This document shows, piece by piece, positions 26,260 to 37,100 of a DNA stretch of 64,000 bases (position 1 is the stretch's first letter; each line of letters starts with the position of its first letter). The notes beneath the pieces were generated by a model. That model saw nothing but the letters and a program-made list of their open reading frames with translations, was not told the DNA's origin and made no database searches. The translations under genes were made by a program, and so were the position numbers. Source of the DNA: Anseranas semipalmata. Taxonomy: Eukaryota > Chordata > Aves > Anseriformes > Anseranatidae. The stretch lies in NCBI GenBank assembly GCA_013399115.1, contig VXAA01003380.1, positions 249,392-313,391 of the forward strand, in the 5' to 3' direction.

Positions 26260-27409
26260 GTAACTAGAAAATATGCCAACTGGCAGTGAATCTACTGCAA
26301 TCCAATTGACAGCAAACATGTTTTTTTTAAATAACTAATTATCTTTAACATACCACGTTGTTACTTGTTTATGGTACTTAAATTACGGTACTTCTGGCAC
26401 TGGTTTTAAACATAGCTTGGCCAAAAAGTCAGAGCAAAAATGTAGAGAAACATATCAGCTTTTTCATGGATTAGGTACTGTTTTGAAAGGACTATAGTAG
26501 AGAGGTACACTGCTGCTGTCATGGGAAAATCTCCTTCTGAATGGTGATGCTCAGTGTAAGGTGCTGTGGACGATGTGCATGCCTAATTTGAATTGTATAT
26601 AACGGAGATCAAATCCTCATTAAACAAGCTTTGTTGGTTTTTTTTTTTTTGCATTTGTTTCTGTGACAAATAAATAATAAATTATTTTAACGTCAATTAT
26701 ATTCATTTCATACCTCTGCAAAATGAATCCTGTTTCTCATGTGGATACAGTAGAAGGGATGCGTGAGCTAAGACCCAATGATGTTTCGCAAACCTGAACA
26801 CAGCTGTATGGGGTTATGTCTAGATGAAAGCTCCAGAGAGATTCGCTGGACTCCCTGTGTGCAATGCATCACTTTGAGATGTTTCATTCCTAGGGTGGAA
26901 CTTCTCATTCAAATGTAAGCTGTGGTCTTTAAAGACCTCAAGCCCTCAGGAAGACAAATCGATACACTTCCATCCAGTGGTCTGCCCTGCTAAGATCCAG
27001 TGGAGCTTTATAAAGCAGTGCTTATATTGTTTCTGCAGATTTGAATCTAGATGTCTTGTCTTGATGGACTTGTTTTGTTTTGTTAAATAATAAATACATG
27101 TTTTAGTTTCCCATTCAGACAGATGCATTACAAAGTGAAGTGCTCTGGAACAAGTCAGCCCTGCTGAAACAGCAGCAGAATCTGACAATTTGCTTGAAAA
27201 TAAATGTGTGTGTTTTTTTTTCTCAGCATTAGCCTTCAAAAGCATGGCTCTGTTTGGAGCAGGTATTCCACACAGAGTATTTCACTGTAACAGTACGAAA
27301 ATTTCCATGCAGCCAGATTGCTTGTTCTGATTAGACTCTTCAGTTGTTCTTGGCATGTTCTCTGCATCTAGTTTTGACCTTGCATTAAATGCCTCTGTGT
27401 CCCCCTCAG
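26260..27409 (+). other. MMS22L: MMS22L intron j-k
   Basis: A GT-AG intron of 1150 bases. It includes a T12 run near 26638-26650. No gene or repeat family is recognised. Confidence 0.87.
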
Positions 27410-27577
27410 GCAGTTTATCCAGGACTACACTGCAGTGTATGATCACCGGGTTTTCAGCATACTAGAAACAGTGGCAGTCTTGGATCAGACACTAGTTACC
27501 AGCCTGATTCCCACAATGACACAGTCGCTGAAGGATTCAGAGCACAAACAAGGTCTTGGAAGAAATGCTGCACAAAG
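27410..27577 (+). CDS. MMS22L: MMS22L exon k
   Basis: The acceptor TGTCCCCCTCAG ends at 27409 and the donor CACAAAG|GTTTGT starts at 27578. It enters with one base and leaves in phase 2. It encodes QFIQDYTAVYDHRVFSILET, then VAVLDQTLVTSLIPTMTQ, to KQGLGRNAAQ. The block GLGRN followed by a REAY start in the next exon is characteristic of the MMS22L C-terminus. Confidence 0.95.
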
Positions 27578-29300
27578 GTTTGTTTTTTATTTAATACTGC
27601 TTTTTGATAAAGAATAGTAGAGGTATATTCCCTTGAAAGAAAGCAATGTTAGACAGCGATACAGATATTCAAAAATGAGTGATTTTTAAATGTGTTCAGC
27701 CAAAATCTCCTTTGCTCAGGCCTTTCATGGTTTTAAGCTATCTATATTTGCTAAGTATTTTCAGAGATATTTTGACATGAGGGCTACAGACCCACAAAGA
27801 ATTTAAGCAAAGCCAGGCTGCCTCTGTTCACTACACTGTGTTATAAAGCACAGAATAAAGAAGAATTCCTGCCCCAAAGAATTATCTTACAAATCCTTGT
27901 TTTTGAGAACTTTATGGCTTATATGTAAAATTACATTATAATCAGGTATGATCTCAGATGCTTGGAAAGAAATATCCATGGCAGTATTTCAAGAGTTCTC
28001 TCATAATATAAGCTTCTGAGAGTGGTGGGTGTTCAGAAAAGGCTGGCCTCCTCTCTGACAGGCGCAGAAGAATCCCACTTTCTCCATTTGCCCCCTGGGA
28101 ACCTAGGACAGAAATATTTGACTTGTGAATCCATCTAGCCTTAGGAGGAAATGGCACATGAGGTGAGCAACTCAGCACAGACGGTGGCATCTCTTGGTGT
28201 AGACGCAGCAGTGAACTTTCAGCAATCATATAAATGTTGTTACAAAAATCCAGGGAGCTCTGCACAGTGTGGCACCTAAGCCAAAAGGACTCCTTCTGTT
28301 AGATCTCCTAACTGAATGCAGACCCTCGAGTGGGTCAAGGCCAGGAACTGGCCTCAGTGTATGCATTAATGCACTTACTGGGACACCTCAAAGGGTAGGT
28401 CCTGGTCACACCTCAGGCTGGAGAAGTTTTGATGTACACTTTGGCAGGGCCTGGGTTATTTAAAAACAAACAAACAAAAAACAGTTGTTTAAGAATGAAA
28501 CTCACGAGATGGTAAAGGTTATTCAAGGAGTATTCATTGTCCATTTAATGAAAAATATTTGATTCATTTATAATTGTATTATTCACTTTTTATTAGCTTC
28601 TACTAACAAATACATTACTAGATCAGACTGAAGGACCATTATATGCAGGATTTTCATTCTACTGGCTTTTGATCTTTTGATGATGTATTTCATAGCCTAT
28701 TTTCATATAATATTTTATAATAGTCTAGATTGGACAGTATTACAATGAACTTGTATGTTGGTGAGACTTTTCACCTTATGTACTTTTCTAGAAAATCCAC
28801 TTAAGCGATAGTCTGCTTCTGAATTCCAGGTTTATTTTAAACAATCACTGCCCTCTGGTGAGGGGGACGGTCTAAATCTGTGTCAGTGCCAGTTGGCATT
28901 CTAGTGCCAGTGGCTCACATCACTGTGCTGCAGCATGAGTCACAGAGACATTTCCTATGCAGAAATCAGATAGCGAACATGATGAAGTCTCAGTGCAGAT
29001 CTCCTCTAAGCCCTGGTTAACTCCGTGTTTTAAAATAAAATAAAAATCTATTTCACAGCAGTTTACTAATTAAAGAGACTTCTAAGCATCTTCATGACAC
29101 CCGTAGCTGTAAGCTACGCAGTCCCCGTTCTTCTTCCAACCTGGCCATGCTAAAAATTCACAGCAAACAAAGCTGTGGATAAATAGGAAAAGAAAAAGTT
29201 ATTGTGGGTTAATAGCCCAATGTGTTTGGAAATTATGTGCTTCTACTCCTCGGATGTGTGAAACTTTTAAATAACACATTCTTTTTTTGTTTTTCAACAG
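27578..29300 (+). other. MMS22L: MMS22L intron k-l
   Basis: A GT-AG intron of 1723 bases. A more GC-rich, non-coding patch lies around 28000-28460, with short open frames on both strands. I do not recognise a repeat family in it. Confidence 0.85.
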
Positions 29301-29382
29301 AGAAGCCTATAAAAGACTCTTATCTTACCTCTCAGAGGCTGGACAAAATGAGATACAAAAACTGGAAAACGAGACAGGTTAG
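29301..29382 (+). CDS. MMS22L: MMS22L terminal coding exon l
   Basis: The acceptor TGTTTTTCAACAG ends at 29300. The exon enters with one base and encodes REAYKRLLSYLSEAGQNE, then IQKLENETG, followed by TAG at 29380-29382. The protein ends at the position expected for vertebrate MMS22L. The last codons (ACAGGTTAGC) resemble a splice donor, so a rarer form spliced to a downstream exon is formally possible. I see no good candidate for that, so the stop is taken as genuine. Confidence 0.9.
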
Positions 29383-30003
29383 CAGTATGCTGGTGATTAA
29401 TCCTTTCCTCTTTAGTGTTCTGACACTGCTGATACCTAAAGCTGCTCTGTACAACACATTAGCCAAGTTTTTATCTTTAAAACTGCAATATATTTACCAA
29501 TTTTTTTTCAAATTATGTATTAATTTTAATGATTTCTGTGTTATTTGAATATTGTCATGCACCTGAAGAGTAACTTTCAATATACTGTTGAATGGTGATT
29601 GAAAGGTATGGCAAATTTATTACATGTTAAAATGTCTAGATGAGCAGAGCCTATACTGCAACATACAAGGCAGAACTTAAAAAATAAAAAAAACAAAGTA
29701 ATTTCTCAAAACTCAATTCACATTAAGACCTGACCCTCTTAACACTGTACTTCTGAAAACCTCATTCAGTATGTTGTTAAGAAAATTGTAACTTTGTAGC
29801 TTCTAATTTATTATTTTAGTAGAACAAGAAAAACTTATTTGTAGTATTGAACTTTTTGAATGCAGTGCATTCACCAGTACTTGGGCCAGTATGCTAGAGC
29901 TATCATATATTAAGAAAGGGCTTGCATATATGTTGCACAAAATGTATATAGCTGTCTTAACCTTCCACCTGTATTAAAACATTAAAGTCTTTCAATTTCC
30001 AGT
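29383..30003 (+). other. MMS22L: MMS22L 3' untranslated region
   Basis: AT-rich, non-coding sequence follows the stop. An AATAAA lies at 29683-29688 in an A-rich context with a poor downstream element. The better end is the tandem ATTAAA pair at 29973-29986, followed 30 to 45 bases later by a GT-rich stretch (TGTTGTGTTTGTGG). The transcript end near 30003 is inferred. Confidence 0.65.
29973..29986 (+). terminator. Tandem ATTAAA polyadenylation signals
   Basis: ATTAAA occurs at 29973-29978 and again at 29981-29986. A GT-rich downstream element follows at about 30017-30030. The hexamer is the commonest variant of AATAAA, and the spacing suits cleavage near 30000. Confidence 0.6.
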
Positions 30004-30585
30004 GTGAAATCTCTTCTGTTGTGTTTGTGGCTAATATAAGAAAACACAGGTTCAGATTTCCTGACCTCTTTCTTTTTAATACTGTTCTTAACCCAGAATT
30101 TAGAGTGATCCCATGATTTTTTCTTATTAGTCATGACACTGTTAATTATACATTTAACTTAGACTAGGTGTAAATGGTGTAAGAGAAGAGAGGACAGTAG
30201 ACTTCTGAAGGAAATGCTCATTTGGGAAATATATTTCATTTGATCAGAGGCTAGCAATTACTTCTGTCTGCCTAGAAAGCTGGATTTATCAAATATTTTG
30301 CTCTATTTTGGATTATCTTGTGGGTCTTTCCAGAAAGAGTCTAGCTCTGACTTTTTCTACAATTTTTCCAGAGTTCTCAGGAAACTTTCATTAATGCCTA
30401 TGGAATTCAAATTTTTCACTTCCCACAGTAACCTATGTTTTTGCAACCACTTACTGGACTCTGGGAATAGTAAGTTTGCCCTTAAATGGCAGCACTGGTG
30501 AACAGGCTGCTTACTTTAAAAGTTATTCAGATTTTAACTTTACAATATTAATGGAAAGATTATATTTGTGTCTTAAAAACTCCAC

Positions 30586-30606
30586 AAAAAAAAAAAAAAA
30601 AAAAAA
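30586..30606 (+). repeat. A21 homopolymer
   Basis: Twenty-one A bases with no polyadenylation hexamer just upstream. It looks like a simple homopolymer rather than a retroposed tail. Confidence 0.85.
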
Positions 30607-30860
30607 CTAAAATCTTGTTCAGAGCGGCTACAGTAATCTTATCAAGTCAGACTAGACAATCTTTTTCCTTAAATCAGCTATCGTTACTTCAGATAATGCA
30701 ATAACTAAAAGCCTCTTTAGGCTACTTAATAGTGCAGAACATGGAGGTTCTTTTCATTATGGAAGTGACTTACTGAACTTGCAGTGTAGCTTTTCGTAAG
30801 CTTCTGTACCTGGGAGGAGTTTTATTCATCTCAAGAGGATTACACTTCTAAAAAGCTTTT

Positions 30861-30883
30861 TATAAATAAATAAATAAATAAAC
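30861..30883 (+). repeat. TAAA microsatellite
   Basis: About five TAAA units lie in the intergenic region. Confidence 0.85.
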
Positions 30884-31016
30884 TCTCCAAGTAAGATTAA
30901 TAGAGATGTCTTCAAAATTTGAGTCCTACCGCCCAGATTACAGAACAGATGTCTGACTGTAGTACTACTTCCTGAAAGTAAAACCTTTCACCTTTGAAGG
31001 ACAGGCAAATATCCTC

Positions 31017-31122
31017 TGGGCAGCCTGCTCTAGTGGTTGGCAACCCTGCCCAGAGCAGGGGGGCTGAAACTAGATGATCTCTAAGGTCCTTTTCGACCCA
31101 GGCCATTCTATGATTCTATGAT
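31017..31122 (+). mobile_element. CR1 LINE 3'-end fragment with terminal ATTCTATGA repeats
   Basis: It reads CTGGGCAGCCTGCTCTAG, then GAGCAGGGGGGCTGAAACTAGATGATCT in adjacent blocks, then AAGGTCCTTTTCGACCCAGG and CATTCTATGATTCTATGAT. The order and the 8-9 base terminal repeats are diagnostic of the 3' end of avian CR1. This copy lies on the + strand, just downstream of the MMS22L 3' end. Confidence 0.93.
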
Positions 31123-34100
31123 ATAACAAATCATTTAATGATGTGTTTAGTAGATTGTTAAAGACACATTTAATACTATCTGTAGTGGTTGGAAGTTTCT
31201 GAAAAAGCAACAGAGCTTTATGCAAATGTATAACAGCTCAGTGCATAAGAAACTAAACAGTTTGGGAAATTATCATTCTTCTCTGTCAGAAAGTTAATGT
31301 GAACAGAAATAAAGCATTTTGCATCATATTCATCAACCACTGCCAAATGGGCAATCTGGTTCGGTCTAATTATTTGGTATGGACTTTTGCAGATGTGACT
31401 GAGAGTTTTGATAATATTGATGAGATGAAGGCTTGCAGAGTATTACTCTAGACTGACTTACCAAATATACACCAAAACAGCAGTCCAAAATCAGTTAGAA
31501 AAAAAGAAGTGCTAAATTTAAGCACAGTATAAAAAAGACTGAAAACCACCATGAGTTAAAAGAAATTGTCTTATATTAAACAAATATGTATTATAATTGT
31601 TATACAGTCCTATTAGATGCTGTCTGTAGAAAGGTTAAATAATGTTCAGTGTCCTAAGTAGATGAAACTTTTCTATATTATTTTCTATGCAAACAGTTTG
31701 GTTTAAAAACATTAACCTTCCTTGTACAATCTATGGGAAACTGCTCAAGCTAAAGCTGAAAATGCTGGAAAGCTTCTACACTGGTCGCTACCACTGATAG
31801 GAGAAGTTCATCTGCAAATAGCTGCAAAGTCTGCCTCTTCACTTTGCTTAGTAAGCGGTAGGATAGAGCCTTGCAGCAAATCTGGAAAAGAGGGGGATCT
31901 GAACAGCAGACTTCCACCTACTGGTAAGCGAGCGGTATCCTTAACCTCTCTCAGACAAAAGGAGCTCATCCCCTGCCAAGCTTGCTTTCTTCTTCACCCT
32001 TCACCAAAGATTCATCCCCATGGTCATTTGTGCAAGGCTGAAATGAGTGGCCATGTTCTGAGGCATCTGTATTGGACCTTATATGCACAGTAGGACAAGA
32101 GGGAAAGCAGAAGCTTCATGCAGAAGCTTACACTTTCCCTGCCAGGGATCAATATCCTAGTGGCATGGAGCTTGGTTCTGTGGCAGCTGAAAATGTCCCC
32201 TCAGGGTTTAGCCAGCAGATACTTGTGTGCTGCCATTTGCACAGCAGCCAAGAAGAATTTTTTTATCCCTCAGTGACTCCCTAATGTTAAACTTAGTTAA
32301 GCTTCCTGCTTCTGAGCAGTTTTCCTGCCACTTTGGGCAGGGGGGGGGGAGTAAGCATTTTAAATTTGAACTGGAACCAGTAGACACTGCTGGTATTACT
32401 AGCAAGTCAACACCAACCTCAGAGACTCACCTAAGTGATCATCACCTCTGCATTGTAGATGTTGGGACAGGCAATTTCAGACATCTGTTTTCAAGGCTGT
32501 GTAGATAGAAATCTGGGGAGCACCAGAACAGAAATCCTCTGCAGCCCATAGGGTGTAGTGACTCTTGCAAGCCCTTTGTCCTGCATGATGCCTTGAGAAG
32601 GCATACATGTTCCTTTCTTTTACCCAGCATTGGTATTACAATTTTACAACAACTGGAAGATGTTTGCTTATAATCATTCAAGTTGTTTTAGAAGATAATG
32701 GGCATTGCTGCCATCCTATGGAAAATACTGTGGTTGAGATCATGCTGTCTGAATCGTGTATGGGGGTAGACTTGTGCAGGGGGAGCGTCACCAATTTGGT
32801 TGCCCCCATTTAGATCAATGGCCAAACTACTGCTCAAGGAAAACTGGCTTCCTGGAAGAACTGTTCAGTTAGCACCTGACCAGCTGCACCATCTTAGAGA
32901 AGTCTGTGTGGTGATCACTGACATGTAAGCTCCATAGGAATAGTACAGCCTACCCTAGCCATCCATTTGTAAATCCATGCTTTTTTTAACAGGCTGGAGA
33001 CTTTTGGCCCCAAATCCCCAACCATTATTTAAAGACGTTGTGATATATTTGCCTAGATGTTCAAACATTACTTTTCAAGAATAATCCATCATCCCTCTGG
33101 TATTTAGACAGACAGATGCCACTGCAGTTCTGCTTCTTTTATCCAGTGCTTTCAGGTTTTTGTGGCCTCTCACAGGCTTGGAGCAAGAGCATTACTAAGG
33201 TTGTAGTTAAAGTTACTAATGAAATTCAGAAAATCTTCAACATAAACACAGGCTTAGTCCCGCTCCCCTTCTATATATGAAAAGCTGATGGTATTAAGCC
33301 ATTTTGAACATTAATTATAGTCATTGCAGGATCACCATATTTCAATGGTACGGTAATAAAATATTAAATCTCCATAAGCTTTTTCTTCCCTGAAGCCTGT
33401 TGCATGGTCCATGCCCAATATCTCCTTGTGTTTAGCAATGCTAATGATGTTGACAGGAGACCTCTTTAAAGTACAGCAGGCGTGAACCTTGTAGGCATTT
33501 TTTCCACTGATCTCATGGGCCAGAGGACTGCTATGCCCTTTCCTTTTTGCAATCTATAGGAATTGAGAGCTGAATAGAAAGTATTTCATTTTTCTATTTT
33601 CCCTATTCCACAATCACCTCTGACACATTATCATCCCTGTGATGTGAAACAGATGTCCAGCACATCATGAACAATGGCAGGGAGAGGGAAGTCTAGTTTC
33701 TTTTTCCTTTAGTAACCCTAAAATAACTGAAAAATGACAGGAGGGGGAGAAAAAGAAACCTTCTGTTCAAAATTCACATGCAACTTCCATTAGTCCCACA
33801 AAGCTGTCCATCTATTTTGTAAGAATTTCCCATTTTTATTGTTATTAAAGAACAGGAACATGATAATTTAAATTACTCCTTGCTTTCATTTTCAATGACA
33901 AAAAAAAAAATAGTGGGGGGAAGGCACTTGTTTCAATAAAAGAGCCTCTGAAATAGAAAAATTTATGCCTTTTATACTGGAATAGAGCAGCAGACCTGTG
34001 CAAAGAAAAAGATTCTGCGTATCTTGTAATTGCACAGAAGAGGAGCTGCCAACAGCATACACTACTTAGATAGTCATTTAAGGAACTTCTATAACTGTCC

Positions 34101-37100
34101 ACCTAAATGCAACGTATTTCCCTCAGGAAACAGAAAAGAGGTTTTATTGCACTCTGTTTTCCCTTCTTTCAGCAGCTTTGGAAAATTATGTATGCATGGG
34201 TATTTTCAGTTTAATCATATTTTATAATTTTTAACTATTACTTAAAACTCAAATTCAGTGTAATCAGCCCATCTGTTAGCAATGGTTATAAAATTATGTT
34301 GAAGATTAAAAATCTGATGCAGTGTCAATATGTCCTAGCATAATTAGGCTTGTTTTATGATGAATGACTAGGATATGGCTTTTGTCTACTTGAGCAGCAT
34401 TGAAATGGCAACGCTTTTGTAGACTTAATATACAAAATGTAAAGGTATGTATAAAACAAAACAACCACAAAACCCAGATCCTGCACTCATAGATATGATG
34501 TCTTTGCAGGCCTTCGTAAATGCCAACAGACTAATTCCCTGTCAAAAACAAATTCAATGCATTTTTCAGGCCATCAAATATTATCTCGGATATACTGTCT
34601 TTTCTGTACAATGTCACCCAAACAGGCATTAAAAATTCCAGTTTGCTAAATTCATTAATTTTAGAAAGGGCCAACGTGACCTGTATTGCACTGGTGGAAA
34701 AAAATAGCTCTGTTTTCAATTATGCGAGTTGAGGGCATTGCTAAAAATACTTGTTCTGTTCTTCAGTACTTTAGGTATTGCAACATAACCTAATCTACCC
34801 ATAGCAAGAGTTAACATTTTAAGCATTTTAATTCTGACATTACTGTGAAGCAGCTATACATAGTCATCTCTATTGAAAAAACATTATGTGGATTTTTTTC
34901 CCCTTTAAAATGTGTCCTTGGGAAAAAAAAGAGCTTAAGTTTTCCAAAATAAAACTGTAGAAGCCCTTTACATAGCCTATGTGCTAAACTTCCTGCAAAG
35001 TCTTCCTCCGCTACAAACTCTGACTGCAGATGAAGTGTTTTAACCTTGCCCTCTTAATTTATTCTACATTCTAATTTTCAATAAACAGATGCCGCCTCTT
35101 TTCGCGCTTGTTTCCACATTGTTCCACATTCTGCCTGTGTTGTTTCTGCATGTGTGAATATTCAATTATCTATTTCTCCACGATTCTGCGACTGATCTAC
35201 TAAATGTCTGTACAGGTTTGGGGGAGGGTAACCAGAGAAGGCAAAACTTCAAGAAAAAAGAGTTACAAAAGTTTGAATTATCGTGGGAGTCAGGTACTCT
35301 CCCTGAAAACTAAGTTATAAAGAAAATCATAAGCAACAACTAGAAATGCAAGGATTATAAACACATTAGCGCATGGGAACAGATTGGCCGCACGCTGGCT
35401 CCTAACACATAAGTGTTTCTTTGCTCAGCGCTTGGGTGTGAAATGCTCAATAGAGACCAAAGGGGCAGAAGAAGCTGTTGGTGTTGGCATCCTCTTGGTG
35501 CTGCTGCTGCAGCATGTCAGCACCGTGCAAGGCTGCTTCTGGAATCTGTCTTTTTGGATAAAAAGCACAAACTAGCTGATTGCTATTGTGGTTATTTATA
35601 GCTAAGAGCAGCTGATAAAACATCTTAGGACTCAAAGGTGAAGTATGCTGTATAAAGGATGAATTATTACTCTTCATGGGAATGACTCAAAAAAGGAGAT
35701 CATAGGACAGTAGTAAAAGTACAAAGGCTCTTCAGTACAGCTCAAGACCTTGTGGCCCAAAAGCCTAGCTGCAGAAATGCACAGAACTGCACTGGCTGCC
35801 AAACTCAAGAGTTTACTGCCGGTGCTGCATTATCCAGCTGTAAAGCTACCTCCTTCCTGAAGCTCCTAGTGAGTTCTTGCTGGCTGTAACCTGCTCCATT
35901 ACCTCGCACAATTTCCCAGCTGGGAACCCGAGTGAATTGTGTTGGCAGCTGCTGTCACACTGTGCTGGTCTGACTCTAGGAACAGAATGATCAAGCATGG
36001 AAATATTCTTATTCTGGGCATCTTCAAGGCTCTGCAGAAAAACTGAGCTAAACTGCTTTTCAGAGGTATGTACCGAAACTGGTAGGCTGGGATAGTGGTT
36101 GGGTTCAAAGGTTTACGTTTGCCAAAAATTCTACAAAATCTAGAATGGGAGAAGTGGGCATGGCACTCGTGCACAGGGGCCTGCAAGTGGTGCAGTTTCA
36201 GAAGGCAGGGACACCAAATGGGAAATGGCAGAGCAAGGGCAGGCTGGTTCAGAAGCTCCAGGTCACTGGGCAGCCTTTGCCAGCAAGTCCCCTGCACAGC
36301 TGCAGCCACCTGGGAGCCACCCTGGCTCCCCCACGCCCTGCTCCTCCCTCGCAGAGAACCCCACCCAGAGCAGAGCTGCTGCTGGCACCAGCGTGCTCTG
36401 CCTGCTCCAGCGTGGACGCCCTTCTCTCTCCTTACCTGGTGATATATAACCCCGTTGCTCACCTTGCGAGGGCTGTGTGGCATTTTCTGACTTCGGGTGC
36501 AGCAAAGCACCCCATCTGTCCCGAAGGTCCTGCAACAAAAGCAGAAAGACCCAGCTAGGAAACTGAGGCACACGAGGTTGCCATGAAAGGATTCTCTGTA
36601 ATCACTGCAGCCTGATGATTAAGAGCCAAAGCAGAATCCTGACACTAATAGGAGCATATGTGTTGTCCTGAGGCTCTGTGGCTGTGCTACCCTTAACTAA
36701 TTTAATGCAATTGCACAGCTGTTTAAAACCGCTATTCACCAGTACAGACAATTGGTGATAACAACCAGAACAGTAAAAGTGTCTAAAGGGCAGAACAAAC
36801 ATGATAAATAACTTTCTTGCCATACACTCCGGCCTTTCAGTCCTTGAACCAGCAGCACATGCTGCTCTGCATAAGGAAGCTGCCCCCCTCCGCTTCCCAG
36901 CTCCGGCTTCTGTCACAGCTTGCTGCCGCCGGTAAATGGCCGGTCAGCCCCGGCGTAATCCCTCACACTCCACAAGGAGCAGTTCAGAAATGATTTCAGA
37001 GCTGCAGCTGTGGGAAGCCACAAGGCCTAGGGATGAAAGCATCAAAACTAAGTTTAGACATGCAAAATGGATGTTGCACTTTTGTCTGGAAGCCTTTCTT

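Larger units (their letters stand above)
1..30003 (+). other. MMS22L: MMS22L gene, 3' half (partial locus)
   Basis: Twelve exons on the + strand join in frame into about 605 C-terminal residues. From knowledge of the family, MMS22L is a nuclear protein of about 1240 residues that binds TONSL; the complex recognises newly replicated chromatin and helps load RAD51 at stalled or broken forks. The part seen here corresponds mostly to the conserved C-terminal domain (Pfam MMS22L_C), an alpha-helical region rich in leucine. Recognition rests on remembered similarity to vertebrate MMS22L, on complete phase agreement at all eleven internal junctions, and on synteny with KLHL32. The promoter and N-terminal exons lie left of position 1. 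The right end is set by tandem ATTAAA signals and is approximate. Confidence 0.93.

Noticed and set aside
30586..30606. A21 tract as a retrocopy tail.
   Set aside because: There is no AATAAA or ATTAAA within 30 bases upstream and no retrocopy body is recognisable.
36555..36650. GAAACTGAGGCACACGAGGTT resemblance to MIR.
   Set aside because: Only the short core matches; the following blocks expected in MIR are absent or out of order.
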